This document shows, in pieces, positions 25,095-34,143 of a stretch of DNA of 64,000 bases. Each line of letters starts with the position of its first letter. The stretch's first letter is position 1. The DNA comes from JARRKC01 sp963723965 (GTDB lineage Bacteria; Acidobacteriota; UBA6911; RPQK01; JAPXNP01). Location: positions 620,001-684,000 of the forward strand of contig CAVRSV010000012.1 of assembly GCA_963723965.1 (NCBI GenBank). The letters run 5' to 3'. A model generated the notes under the pieces. That model saw only the letters and a program-made list of their open reading frames with translations. It did no database searches and was not told the origin of the DNA. The position numbers and the translations under genes are program-made.

Positions 25095-26420
25095 TCAGAG
25101 CAGCGTGCCGCCCAGGATCAGTGCGGCCACCGAGAAGTAGATGATCAGACCGGACACGTCCACCAGGGTCGCCACGAAGGGGGCGGAGGCGCTGGCCGGA
25201 TCGAAGCCGAACCCGCTCAGAATGAAGGGCAGCATGGCGCCCGACAACGTGCCCCAGCACACCACGCCCACCAGGCTCAGAGACACGGTCGCGGCGACCA
25301 GGACATAGTGTTCTCCGTAGGTGTGGAACAGCATCTGCCAGACCAGGATGCGCACCAGTCCGATCGTGGCCAGAATCGCGCCCAGAGTCAGTCCTGACGC
25401 CAGTTCACGGTAGACGATCCGCCACCAGTCCCGCAGCCGGACCTGCCCGAGAGCCATGGCGCGAATCACCAGGGTGGACGCCTGCGATCCCGAGTTTCCG
25501 CCGCTGGAGATGATCAGGGGCACGAACAGGGCCAGGACGACGGCCCTCGCGATCTCGACCTCGAAGTAGCCCATGGCGGTGGCCGTCAGCATTTCTCCGA
25601 TGAAGAGAATGGAGAGCCAGCCGGCTCTCTTCTCCACCATGGTCAGGAAAGGCGTCCTCAAATAGGGTGTCTCGATCGCTTCCAGGCCGCCGAACTTGTG
25701 GATGTCTTCGGTCGCCTCGGAGTCGACCACATCGATGACGTCGTCGACTGTGACGATTCCCTTCATCCGGCCCTGCGCATCCACGACGGGCAGGGCCAGC
25801 ACGTTCTGCCGGGCGATCAGACGCGCCACCGTTTCCTGATCCGTTTCCTCCCGGATCGAAACGACATCCCGGTTCATGACGTCGCGGACCAGACGGTTGC
25901 CGTCCGCAGTAAAGAGCTCCCGGAACGAAACGACACCGAGCAGCGCCTGCTGCGAATCGAGTACGTAGACGTAGTAGATCAGTTCGAGCTGCTTTTGGGT
26001 CTGGCGCCGCACGTACTGAATGGCTTCGTTGATCGTGATGTCCGGCCGCACGCGAGCAAAGCGCGGATTCATCAGGCCGCCGGCCTGGTCTTCCGCGTAA
26101 GCCAGCAGACCGGTGACCTCCTGGCGCGTCGCCGCCTCGAGCTGATCGAGCAGGCGGGCTCGATCCTCCGAGGACACCTCCTGGAGCACATCCGCTATGT
26201 CGTCCGGAGGCAGCTGGCGCAACCAGAACCGACCCTCCACGGGAGCGAGGAGGCGGATGATGTCGGCCTGGCTGTGGCGCGACAGAGAGTGGAAGAAACT
26301 GTCCGCATCGTCGGCCGACAGCCGCTTGAAGGCCTGGATGCGGTCCTCGGTGGAGAGGACCGGCCACAGGTCATGGAGTTGATCGGGAGTGGATGGGGTC
26401 CGGGCCGCCGTCTCATCCAT
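25095..26420 (-). CDS. mgtE: MgtE family magnesium transporter
   Basis: A 441-residue magnesium channel. The cytoplasmic MgtE_N helical domain (about 15-130) contains ADDADSFFHSLSR and LPPDDIADVLQEVSSEDRARL. Two CBS motifs follow (RFARVRPDITINEAI and MNRDVVSIREETDQETVA). Five C-terminal membrane helices include the pore signature PLIISSGGNSGSQ and IRAMALGQVRLRDW. I start at MDETAART (26420), one base after the xylanase stop; a longer frame begins ten codons upstream inside that gene. The magnesium sensor acidic residues appear present. The tight spacing implies co-transcription with the xylanase gene, an odd pairing. Confidence 0.92.
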   Translation of the reverse strand: MDETAARTPSTPDQLHDLWPVLSTEDRIQAFKRLSADDADSFFHSLSRHSQADIIRLLAPVEGRFWLRQLPPDDIADVLQEVSSEDRARLLDQLEAATRQEVTGLLAYAEDQAGGLMNPRFARVRPDITINEAIQYVRRQTQKQLELIYYVYVLDSQQALLGVVSFRELFTADGNRLVRDVMNRDVVSIREETDQETVARLIARQNVLALPVVDAQGRMKGIVTVDDVIDVVDSEATEDIHKFGGLEAIETPYLRTPFLTMVEKRAGWLSILFIGEMLTATAMGYFEVEIARAVVLALFVPLIISSGGNSGSQASTLVIRAMALGQVRLRDWWRIVYRELASGLTLGAILATIGLVRILVWQMLFHTYGEHYVLVAATVSLSLVGVVCWGTLSGAMLPFILSGFGFDPASASAPFVATLVDVSGLIIYFSVAALILGGTLL

Positions 26421-26421
26421 A

Positions 26422-28869
26422 TCAGTTGCCGAGAACGTCCAGGAGGGCAAAATAGGCGGGTTTCGGCTGGTAGGAGCGGTCGAACAGCAGTGCGTCGTCG
26501 TAGGCGTAGGGCGACGAAGGAGGAATGAATGTACTCGGCACCCAGGAATGCAGGTCCGAGACCCCCCAGACCACGAAGGACTTGCAGGTTCCGCTCTCCA
26601 GGCAACCCTCCAGGGCGTGGCGGTAGGCCTCGGCCTGCTGCTGGTACTGGGCCTCGGTGATCGGTGAGGTGGGATTCGGGGTATGGGGCAGTCGGACGTC
26701 GAGTTCCGTGATGTTCGTCTCCAGGCCGAGGGCCCCGAAGCGCTCGAAGTTCTGCCGCACCGCTTCCGCCGAGGGAGCCCAGGCGGGGGCGGTGTGATAC
26801 TGGAAGCCGACGCCGTCGATGGGCACGCCCCGCGCGATCATGCCCTGGATGTACTGGTAGGCGGCGTTCGACTGAGCGCCGATCGTCTCGGTGTTGTAGT
26901 CATTGTAGAAGAGCTTCGCTCCGGGGTCGGCCTGGTGGGCCCACTCGAAAGCCCGATCCATGTACTCGGGCCCCTGGAACGCGTCGTACCAGAGGGTCTG
27001 CCGGAAGCTGCCGTCCCCGTTGAAGGCCTCGTTGACGACGTCCCACTCCCGGATCTTGCCTCGATAGTGTCCGACGACGGCGAAGATGTGTTCCTTCAGG
27101 ATCTGCTGCAGCTCCTCACGGGAGAAGTTGCCGGCCGTCAGCCAGCCAGGGTTCTGCTGATGCCAGACCAGAACGTGGCCGTGCACGGCCATCCCATTGG
27201 CCTCGGCATAGCTGACCAGGGAGTCTCCGGGGCAGAAGTTGTAGCGGTCCCGCTCGGGATGGATCGTCTGCCACTTCATTTCGTTTTCCGGCGTCAGCAT
27301 GTTGAACTCGCCGCCCAGCGTGTTCCGGTAGGCCTCTTCGTTCGTGATGTACGCCGGAGCGGCCGCCGCCCCGATGAACAGCCCACGGGCATCGGCGGCG
27401 GCGCGCAGGGACGGCAGTCGGGTCGGGACCTCGGTCCGGAAAACCGAGGGCACGGCCTGCACCTGCCCGGGGCTCGCGGCGGGCTCTTCGGCCGCCATGC
27501 CGAAAAGGGTCATTTGAACTCCCGGCGGGACATTCGTCCCCAGAGCGAGGCGGCCGTCCTCGGTCAGATTGAAGTCCGGGAAACGGCCGGCTTCCGCGCC
27601 GGCGGCGTAGACCGTAAAGGTGCCGCCGCTGCGCGCCAGTTCGAGGGTGGTCCGCCCCCGCAGCGATCCCAGGTTCAGGAAGGTGTGGGTCGTCGGTGTC
27701 GGGCTGTCGTCGTAGGCCCGGGCCACCACCTGGCCGTCGACCACGCCCAGGTCGAGCCGGCGCAACCCGGAATACCAGGTGCCTCCCGTGGGAGCCCGCC
27801 CCTGAGCGATGAGAAATCCGCTCTCCCCTTCGGCGGGAACATCCAGTGAAACGAAGAGGCCGAAATCGCCGCCCACCTGAAGTACGGTGCCCCCCGAATT
27901 GACCCGGGTCTCGAAGCCGCTTCCGGCGGAGCTGAGAATCCCACCCGGTGCCTCGGTGATCCTGGGGCCGGCGCAGCCCCAGAAACAGTGATTGACCAGA
28001 TCCTGAGCATTGGGGACGAAGGCCCATCCGCTGCGCAGCGGGAAGATGGGGGCGGCGGCCAGCTGGGCGGGGGCGGCACCGATCTGGTTATCCTCGAACA
28101 ACGGCGGAGTCCCCACCCCGAGCAGCGTCAGATAGACGGGATCCGAGGCTGCCACGTGTAGCCGGGCCGAATCGAAGGTGGGCAGGCCCTCGATCAGCTG
28201 ATCCGGAAAGACGGCCCGCTGGGCGGCTTCGCTGCCTCCCAGTTCGATGACTTTCTCGAACTGCCGGTCCGCATCCAGGACGACGGTCAGCGTCACCTGA
28301 GTCGTGGGAATCGTTCCTCCCGCCTGATCGAGCGCCGGATCCGCCACCAGGGCCAGTCCCACATTGAAAGTGTTGTCGGCCGCCCGCGTGAGGATGGCGT
28401 CGTACGAAAGCCCGGGCTCGCGAACCGGCTGGATGGCGATCAGGTCCGTGACTTTGTCGTCGCTCTGATTGTGGAGACGATAGAAGAAGGACGGAACGAT
28501 GCTCACCGACTCCGTATCCCCCTGGACGACCAGGACGCCCACCTGCAACTCTCCGCTTCGGATGCGGTAGGTTTCGGAGCCGTTCGCCGGCAACTCCACG
28601 CTCCAGGAGCCGCTCTGTGCGCCGATCGTCCCCGACGAATCGGTGACGTCGAGCTGTGTCATCCCGCTCAAATCCTGCTGCTTCATCAAACGGACCGTCC
28701 CCGACCAGGCCTGATTCGGGCTCAGATTGGCCAGGTGCAGCTCGATTTCAAACCACTGACCCTGAATGGGTCCCACCGCGGCCTGAGGATAGACGATCCG
28801 ATCCACAGCCAGGGTGGGAGTCACCAGGGCGAGCAGAATGGAGAGACAAATCAGAGTGCCTGTGCGCAT
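26422..28869 (-). CDS. Secreted GH10 endo-1,4-beta-xylanase
   Basis: An 815-residue exported glycosidase with the signal peptide ICLSILLALVTPTLA. The last 325 or so residues are a GH10 catalytic domain: FNMLTPENEMKWQTIHP, HGHVLVWHQQNPGWL, the acid/base Glu in WDVVNEAFNGDG, and the nucleophile Glu in TNITELDVRLP, then FVVWGVSDLHSW. The first 480 or so residues are beta-rich, with segments resembling periplasmic or concanavalin-like modules, and I cannot assign them; they may bind polysaccharide. Together with the glycogen phosphorylase downstream it indicates use of plant-type glucans or xylans. The ATG has AGGA-type purines upstream. Confidence 0.9.
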   Translation of the reverse strand: MRTGTLICLSILLALVTPTLAVDRIVYPQAAVGPIQGQWFEIELHLANLSPNQAWSGTVRLMKQQDLSGMTQLDVTDSSGTIGAQSGSWSVELPANGSETYRIRSGELQVGVLVVQGDTESVSIVPSFFYRLHNQSDDKVTDLIAIQPVREPGLSYDAILTRAADNTFNVGLALVADPALDQAGGTIPTTQVTLTVVLDADRQFEKVIELGGSEAAQRAVFPDQLIEGLPTFDSARLHVAASDPVYLTLLGVGTPPLFEDNQIGAAPAQLAAAPIFPLRSGWAFVPNAQDLVNHCFWGCAGPRITEAPGGILSSAGSGFETRVNSGGTVLQVGGDFGLFVSLDVPAEGESGFLIAQGRAPTGGTWYSGLRRLDLGVVDGQVVARAYDDSPTPTTHTFLNLGSLRGRTTLELARSGGTFTVYAAGAEAGRFPDFNLTEDGRLALGTNVPPGVQMTLFGMAAEEPAASPGQVQAVPSVFRTEVPTRLPSLRAAADARGLFIGAAAAPAYITNEEAYRNTLGGEFNMLTPENEMKWQTIHPERDRYNFCPGDSLVSYAEANGMAVHGHVLVWHQQNPGWLTAGNFSREELQQILKEHIFAVVGHYRGKIREWDVVNEAFNGDGSFRQTLWYDAFQGPEYMDRAFEWAHQADPGAKLFYNDYNTETIGAQSNAAYQYIQGMIARGVPIDGVGFQYHTAPAWAPSAEAVRQNFERFGALGLETNITELDVRLPHTPNPTSPITEAQYQQQAEAYRHALEGCLESGTCKSFVVWGVSDLHSWVPSTFIPPSSPYAYDDALLFDRSYQPKPAYFALLDVLGN

Positions 28870-29069
28870 CTCGGTTCCTTTCCGGCGTCACGGCTCGGCC
28901 GCTCGGACGAGCCTGCGCGGCGCCTTCGTGAAACGGTAACAGACGTTTGCGGGAGTTCCAAGCCGCGATGGCGAGGTCCCCACTCCTCCTCGCGAACTTC
29001 GGCACAGCGACGAAAATCCGTTTCAATTCATGTGATTGGGCGTTAGGATAGAAGGATAGGAGGCCCGCC

Positions 29070-30158
29070 GTGAAGGAACAATCGTCCTCACGTCAGCGAA
29101 TCCAGCCGAGGATCCTGGTGCTTTTCCTTCTCCTGGGCATCCCACCGCTGATCCTGGGGCATCTGCTTCTCGTCACCCGCGCCGAGAACCGCTTCCGTGA
29201 AGTGGTCGGCACCTACTTCGGGCAGACTGCGCAGCAACTTCAGTCCGGACTCATCCGCTATATCGAAGGGGTCCAGATCGAGGTCGCAAATCTTACCCAA
29301 GTCCCCGAATTGCAGGAGGTCATTCGGCGCTCCAATGCCTCTCCTCCCAGGGAGGGGACCTTTCAGGGAGAGATGCAGAGGATCGACGACGGATGGCCCA
29401 AGATGACCACGGAGAATTCTCCGCTCCTGGCACGAGTCCTAGGCAACCCGGGCTCGGTCTTCCTTCAGGAACACAACCGAGTCACCGCCACGTTTCGCGA
29501 GATCCTGGCCTCGGACCGCTTCGGCCGTCTCGTTGCCGCCACGGGGAAGACGACCGACTACTTTCAGGCCGATGAACCCTGGTGGAGAATGGCCTATCTC
29601 GAAGGCCGGGGTCAGCGCTACATCAGCGACATCACCTATGACGAAAGCACGGGCGCCTATTCGCTGGAGATCGCGGAACCGGTACGGGACAGCCTGTCCG
29701 GCGAAGTGCTGGGGATCGTCAAGGGGATCGTCGACAGCCACGCAATGTTCGCGCTCCTCGACAACCTGCGCTTCGGCCGGGATGCCACCGTGGTGGTCAT
29801 CCGACCCGACGGCACGATGGTAACCAGCCCGGGATCGACGGAGGCCTACCCCTATGCCGGTACGGTCCTCGCCGATATGCAATACGGCCGACGCTGGGCG
29901 GAGGTCCCGGGATCCCGACCCGGCTTCTTCCTGGGCCTGCCTCAGGCCGGCGTCAAGACCGAGATTCCGGAACTGGACTGGGTGCTGGTCGTGGAATCAC
30001 CCTACGCCGAGGTCTTCTCGCCGTTTCGGAATCTGAGGAGCTGGTTCCTCTACATCGTCCTCTTTTCGGTCGGGCTCGTGATTCTGCTCTCGCTTTTCTT
30101 CACCTGGATCCTGTCCAGACCGATCATTGAGACGGATCCGCACCTGGATCGGGTTTAG
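29070..30158 (+). CDS. Cache-domain sensor, truncated after second helix
   Basis: A 362-residue protein with a GTG start and AGGAGG six bases upstream. It has a first membrane helix (ILVLFLLLGIPPLILGHLLL), a periplasmic dCache-like sensor (about 45-320, with DEPWWRMAYLEGRGQRYISD and VVVIRPDGTMV), and a second helix (YIVLFSVGLVILLSLFFTWIL). A HAMP and a signalling module should follow, but the frame ends 14 residues later, after LSRPIIETD. The last 35 bases overlap the convergent Spy-like gene. As written it could sense a small ligand but has no output domain. Confidence 0.8.
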   Translation: MKEQSSSRQRIQPRILVLFLLLGIPPLILGHLLLVTRAENRFREVVGTYFGQTAQQLQSGLIRYIEGVQIEVANLTQVPELQEVIRRSNASPPREGTFQGEMQRIDDGWPKMTTENSPLLARVLGNPGSVFLQEHNRVTATFREILASDRFGRLVAATGKTTDYFQADEPWWRMAYLEGRGQRYISDITYDESTGAYSLEIAEPVRDSLSGEVLGIVKGIVDSHAMFALLDNLRFGRDATVVVIRPDGTMVTSPGSTEAYPYAGTVLADMQYGRRWAEVPGSRPGFFLGLPQAGVKTEIPELDWVLVVESPYAEVFSPFRNLRSWFLYIVLFSVGLVILLSLFFTWILSRPIIETDPHLDRV

Positions 30159-30549
30159 CGGGAGGACCGTCCGGGGGCGGGGGGGGCTCCTCGCGGTGCC
30201 GGCGCCGGTGTCGTTCGCGGAGTTCCTGGAGCTTGGCTTTCTGCTCGGGAGTCAAGACCGGGACGAGTGTGTCCTGAGCACCCCGGATAATGGCCTTCAC
30301 GCGCGGATGCACCTGCCGATTCAGCTCCTCCAGCTGCTTTCGCGCCTGGACCACTGCCTGCGCCAGGACCGCCTGTTGTTCCGGTGTCAGGCTCAAGTCC
30401 CGAATGGTGCTTTCCTGCACCATGGCGAGGAACTCGTCTGGGTTGGGTCTGCCCTGGGGTCCCCCCAAATAGGAGCTCACCGTGAATCCGGAGAGGAACC
30501 CCACTCCGAGAATCAGCAGCACCCCGATGATTGACTTCCAGCTTCTCAA
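30124..30549 (-). CDS. Spy/CpxP-like periplasmic protein
   Basis: A 141-residue protein with an N-terminal signal-anchor (IIGVLLILGVGFLSGFTV). A helical body follows, with two LTxxQ-type motifs, LSLTPEQQAVLAQAV and PVLTPEQKAKLQELR, the hallmark of the CpxP/Spy/heavy-metal-resistance family. The C terminus is Pro-rich (EEPPPPPDGPPAKPDP) and overlaps the Cache gene. As the third gene of an ECF-sigma operon it is probably an envelope-stress chaperone or a sensor that restrains the sigma/anti-sigma pair. Confidence 0.8.
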   Translation of the reverse strand: MRSWKSIIGVLLILGVGFLSGFTVSSYLGGPQGRPNPDEFLAMVQESTIRDLSLTPEQQAVLAQAVVQARKQLEELNRQVHPRVKAIIRGAQDTLVPVLTPEQKAKLQELRERHRRRHREEPPPPPDGPPAKPDPGADPSQ

Positions 30550-30555
30550 GTTCGA

Positions 30556-30924
30556 TTACCTTCCATCATTGAGGGTCAGAATGGCCTCCAAAACCTCGTT
30601 GTTCGACAGTTGGGCCTCTTCCTGGGTCGTCACCGTCTGGGTCAGCTCCTCGGACAACCCGATCTGGGGAGCCGTCGTCGTGACGAACGACCTCAGCAGA
30701 ATCAGGAGCAGGATGCATGTAGGCGCCAGGAGAGGGGAGGCTCGCCAGCCCAGCTGGCCCACCGTGAATGTCACAGCCTGCACGGCCCTGTGGCGGCGAA
30801 GCTTGGCCCGGAACCCGGCCAGAAAGACCGCATCGGGGCTCTCATCACTCGCATCCCATGGTTCGAGGCGAAACATTCCACGGGCAAGCCTTTCGAATTC
30901 ATCGGGATTCAGCCTGCGTTTCAT
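30556..30924 (-). CDS. Single-pass membrane protein, putative anti-sigma
   Basis: A 122-residue protein of no recognised family. The N-terminal 60 residues are charged and soluble (MKRRLNPDEFERLARGMF), one hydrophobic segment follows (LLAPTCILLLILLRSFV), and the short C terminus is polar. It lies three bases after the ECF sigma gene and six before the Spy-like gene. That position and topology fit a membrane anti-sigma factor, though the zinc-binding anti-sigma motif is absent. Confidence 0.62.
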   Translation of the reverse strand: MKRRLNPDEFERLARGMFRLEPWDASDESPDAVFLAGFRAKLRRHRAVQAVTFTVGQLGWRASPLLAPTCILLLILLRSFVTTTAPQIGLSEELTQTVTTQEEAQLSNNEVLEAILTLNDGR

Positions 30925-30927
30925 GAT

Positions 30928-31617
30928 TCAGCCCTCCTCACTTCCATCGATGAGAGTCTCCAATGCCTTTTTCAGCGTTCGTCGAGCACGAAAGGCCCTC
31001 ACCCTGACATTGACTTCCGTCCAGCCCAGTAATTCCGCCACTTCTGCGACGTCCAGTCCTTCTCCGTACAACAAATGCAGGACCGCCTGGTCTTTCGGGG
31101 CGATCGTCGGCAGCACCTTCCTGAGCAATTCCTGAGCATCTCTGGCATCATTTCTACGCTTCTCTTCATCCTTCGAATGGGCACTGAGCCGCCGATCAAG
31201 CCAGTTCGGCTCCCGTTCATCCATCTGCGACGCCGTCTCCTCCGGATGGCGCTTCAACTTGCGGATCCGGTCCAGACAGAGGTTGACGGTAATCCGAATC
31301 ACCCAGTTCTTGAACGGAACACCGGGCTTCAGCTTGCCCAGCTTCTGGTAGGCCCGCACGAACGCGTCCTGTGCCAGATCTTCGGCGTCGGCGAGATTCG
31401 ACACATAGCGCCGTGCCACTCGAGTCACCAGTGAGCGATAGCGCAGGATCAATTCCTCGAAGGCCTCATCCGAGCCGGCCCGAGCCCGCTCGACGAGCCC
31501 TTCGTCGGTGAGCAGCGATTGGTCCTGACCGCCTTGCAGACTCAAAGACACCGCCTCGGGGAAGAGTGTCTCCCATCGTTGTCTGGGCCAAGTTTCTTCG
31601 AATGCTGCAACTTCCAC
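30928..31617 (-). CDS. ECF-type RNA polymerase sigma factor
   Basis: A 229-residue RpoE-like sigma factor. Region 2 is clear: DEAFEELILRYRSLVTRVAR, LADAEDLAQDAFVRAYQKL and FKNWVIRITVNLCLDRIRK. Region 4 contains PKDQAVLHLLYGEGLDVAEV and the helix-turn-helix LLGWTEVNVRVRAFRARRTL. The first 40 residues are an unconserved extension from a GTG start with a GGTGAG upstream; a later start is possible. It heads a sigma, membrane protein, Spy-like operon and is divergent from the adaptor-ATPase-permease operon. Matching promoters on both strands suggest it controls both. Confidence 0.9.
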   Translation of the reverse strand: MEVAAFEETWPRQRWETLFPEAVSLSLQGGQDQSLLTDEGLVERARAGSDEAFEELILRYRSLVTRVARRYVSNLADAEDLAQDAFVRAYQKLGKLKPGVPFKNWVIRITVNLCLDRIRKLKRHPEETASQMDEREPNWLDRRLSAHSKDEEKRRNDARDAQELLRKVLPTIAPKDQAVLHLLYGEGLDVAEVAELLGWTEVNVRVRAFRARRTLKKALETLIDGSEEG

Positions 31618-31652
31618 TGTTGCTCACCGTTCTCGAACTGGTCACTGAGTGT

Positions 31653-31678
31653 TACGTCTTCGTACTTCTCACCGTTAC
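31653..31678 (-). promoter_or_regulatory. ECF promoter of the sigma-factor operon
   Basis: Reading the minus strand, GTAAC (31674-31678) and CGTA (31653-31656) are exactly 17 bases apart, an ECF-type -35/-10 pair. The expected start point near 31645 leaves a leader of about 28 bases before the sigma-factor GTG. It mirrors the plus-strand site at 31733, which suggests autoregulation. Confidence 0.6.
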
Positions 31679-31732
31679 ACAGCCTCCCCCCGGGCCGACT
31701 CGTCCGCACCTGTGCAGCGTTTCTCGAGCCGC

Positions 31733-31758
31733 GTAACACCAGCATTGCAGCCATCGTA
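31733..31758 (+). promoter_or_regulatory. ECF promoter of efflux operon 2
   Basis: GTAAC (31733-31737) and CGTA (31755-31758) are 17 bases apart on the plus strand, identical in core and spacing to the minus-strand site 55 bases away. The adaptor ATG at 31833 would follow a leader of about 67 bases. Confidence 0.6.
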
Positions 31759-31832
31759 TGAAAAGTGTCGCTCAATACGGATCAAAGTCCAACAAAGAGC
31801 TTCACCCGATCCAAAACGAATAGGGAAACGTC

Positions 31833-33323
31833 ATGCAATTCAAGCGTAAACATAAACTCATTGGAGGCGGGCTGATCGTAGCCGCGGGCCTCCTGACTTT
31901 TCTTTTCTATCCGAGTACGAATGCCAAAGGCAAGGCTCCCACTTTCTTGACCGCACCGGTCAAGAAAGGAACCGTGCGACGCACCGTGAGTTCGACGGGA
32001 ACCCTTGAAGCGGTCGTGACGGTCCAGGTCGGAAGTCAGGTTTCCGGTCGGATCCAGGAGCTGGACGCCGACTATAACAGCGTCGTCAAGAAAGGGCAGG
32101 TTCTGGCGATCCTCGATCCGGCCAACTATGCCGCGCAGCGGGATCGCAGCCGCGCCTCGTTGACGACGGCGAAAGCGAACCTGCAAAACGCCGAAGCGAC
32201 CATCCTGAATCGGCAGGCGGAGGTGAAGTCCTCCCTGGCCAATGTTGATTCGGCCAAGGTCGATGCCAGCCTGACCGAGCGGCAGTACAAGCGGCAGCAG
32301 GAATTGTTTGAGGAGAAGCTGATCACGCAGCAGGACGTCGAAGACGCGCGGGCGGCGATGGAGCAGAGCCAGGCCCGCCTCAAGCAGGCCGAGGCGCAGG
32401 TGGACCAGTCGCAGGCGGCGCTGGCTTCGGCGCGAGCCCAGAAGGATCAGGCCGCAGCCAGCATCCGTCAGGCGGAGGCGGAACTCAAGATCGCCGAAGT
32501 CAATCTCCAGTACACGACGATCACCTCGCCAATCGACGGCGTGGTCATCGAGCGCAACGTCGACATCGGCCAGACCGTTGCCGCGACACTCCAGGCTCCG
32601 ACGCTCTTTCTGATTGCCAACGACCTGAGTCACATGCGACTGATTGCGCAGGTTGACGAAGCAGATATCGGCGGCATCTCCGAACAGGCCACCGTCAACT
32701 TCACGGTTGATGCCTTTCCCGACGAGGTCTTCAAGGGGACCATTTCCGAAATCCGTCTCGGAAGCTCGAAATCGACGGCCGGAACGGCCTCGAACGTGGT
32801 CGTCTACAACGTCATCGTGGACGTTGCGAACCCGGAGTTGAAGCTTCGCCCGGGCATGACTGCGACGGCGGAATTCACCGTGGCCAATGCCAGAGACGTC
32901 TTGACGATTCCGAATACGGCTCTGCGCTTCACGCCGAGCACGCTGGCGGCTGAGAAGACGAGCCCCAGGCAGGAAGTTGCGGACCCGCCCCAGAACCCGA
33001 CCGAAGAAGTCGTCGGATCCGGACCGGTCGTGAGGACTTCGGGTACGGAACAGTATGGAATCAAGGCGGGCCCAAAGGTCCACTTCCCTTCGGCGCGACC
33101 GTCTGAGCCGACCTGGGGCGAGGTTTGGGTCCTGGCCAAGGGCGGGGACAGCACGCCGCAGCCGCGCCGGGTCCAACTCGGCATCACGGACGGTGTCGAA
33201 ACGGCCATTCTGGGCGGGCAGCTGAATCTTGGAGACCGGATCATTCTCCGCGAGTTCAGTGAGTCCGAGGGATCTCGTATCTCATTTTCACCCTTCGGTG
33301 GACCACCCAGACGGAGGGGCTGA
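31833..33323 (+). CDS. MacA-like periplasmic adaptor (efflux system 2)
   Basis: A 496-residue membrane-fusion protein with an N-terminal signal-anchor (LIGGGLIVAAGLLTFLFY). Lipoyl halves QVSGRIQELDADYNSVVKKG and TITSPIDGVVIERNVDIGQT bracket a long coiled coil (about 105-225). Beta-barrel and membrane-proximal domains follow, with an insert near 375-430 rich in Pro/Thr that most MacA proteins lack. It begins the operon adaptor, ATPase, permease that should form a MacAB-TolC-type exporter. Control is probably by the divergent ECF sigma factor. Confidence 0.88.
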   Translation: MQFKRKHKLIGGGLIVAAGLLTFLFYPSTNAKGKAPTFLTAPVKKGTVRRTVSSTGTLEAVVTVQVGSQVSGRIQELDADYNSVVKKGQVLAILDPANYAAQRDRSRASLTTAKANLQNAEATILNRQAEVKSSLANVDSAKVDASLTERQYKRQQELFEEKLITQQDVEDARAAMEQSQARLKQAEAQVDQSQAALASARAQKDQAAASIRQAEAELKIAEVNLQYTTITSPIDGVVIERNVDIGQTVAATLQAPTLFLIANDLSHMRLIAQVDEADIGGISEQATVNFTVDAFPDEVFKGTISEIRLGSSKSTAGTASNVVVYNVIVDVANPELKLRPGMTATAEFTVANARDVLTIPNTALRFTPSTLAAEKTSPRQEVADPPQNPTEEVVGSGPVVRTSGTEQYGIKAGPKVHFPSARPSEPTWGEVWVLAKGGDSTPQPRRVQLGITDGVETAILGGQLNLGDRIILREFSESEGSRISFSPFGGPPRRRG

Positions 33324-33325
33324 TC

Positions 33326-34087
33326 ATGAGCACACAACGAGAATTCTCGGCAACGGCTTCCGATCTGGGAGCCATGGCAGTGGCGGGCGTCGGGCCCGGT
33401 CAGGCGCCTGAATCGGTGATTCACCTGGAGAAGATCTGGAAGATCTACCAAACGGGCGATGTCACCCTGGCCGCCCTTCGAGGCGTCTCCCTGGACATCC
33501 GCAGCGGCGAATTCGTGGCGATCATGGGCGCTTCGGGATCGGGCAAGTCGACACTGTTGAACATCCTCGGCTGCCTCGATCGCCCCACGAAGGGGCTGTA
33601 CACACTGGCGGGAATCGATGTCTCGACCTATTCCGCCGCCGAACGGGCCGATGTCCGCAACCAGCAGATCGGTTTCATCTTCCAGAACTTCAACCTCCTG
33701 CCGAGGACGTCGGTCTGGGAGAACGTCGAGGCGCCCATGCTGTATGCGGGCATCCGCAAGGCCGAACGTTCGAAGCGGATCGAGGACGCCCTCAAGACCG
33801 TCGGTATCTTCGAGAAGGTGGCCTCGCTGCCGAACCAGCTCTCCGGAGGTCAGCAGCAGCGCGTGGCGATTGCCCGGGCCCTGGTCAACCGGCCTTCGAT
33901 TATTCTGGCCGATGAGCCGACGGGAAACCTGGACAGTCACACCTCCGAGGAGATCCTGGCTTTCCTCCAGGAGCTGAACCAGTCCCAGGGTATTACGCTG
34001 GTGATGGTCACCCACGCGATCGAGGCGGCGGAGTATGCCTCACGACGCATCGTCATGAAAGACGGAGAGATCGAAAGCGACGAATGA
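33326..34087 (+). CDS. MacB/LolD-type ABC ATPase (efflux system 2)
   Basis: A 253-residue ATP-binding subunit. It shows Walker A GASGSGKST, Q-loop FIFQNFNLLP, signature LSGGQQQR, Walker B IILADEPTGNLDS and the switch His in VMVTHAIEAA, all intact. The first 30 residues are an unconserved lead. It starts two bases after the adaptor stop. It is the only MacB-class ATPase in the window, so it may also power the ATPase-less permeases at 21.8-24.4 kb. Confidence 0.92.
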   Translation: MSTQREFSATASDLGAMAVAGVGPGQAPESVIHLEKIWKIYQTGDVTLAALRGVSLDIRSGEFVAIMGASGSGKSTLLNILGCLDRPTKGLYTLAGIDVSTYSAAERADVRNQQIGFIFQNFNLLPRTSVWENVEAPMLYAGIRKAERSKRIEDALKTVGIFEKVASLPNQLSGGQQQRVAIARALVNRPSIILADEPTGNLDSHTSEEILAFLQELNQSQGITLVMVTHAIEAAEYASRRIVMKDGEIESDE

Positions 34088-34143
34088 CGGTCTGCTCCCG
34101 GCCGCCCTTTGCGGCGGACCGGGGTGCGACCTGGAGATATGAG

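Noticed and set aside
28931..28962. GTAAC at 28936 as a fourth ECF promoter, before the Cache gene
   Set aside because: No CGTA or similar -10 element is found 16-18 bases downstream.
34084..34143. An upstream start for the efflux 2 permease overlapping the ATPase stop
   Set aside because: The extra 20 residues are unlike MacB permeases, and the ATG at 34144 has a better placed GGAG.
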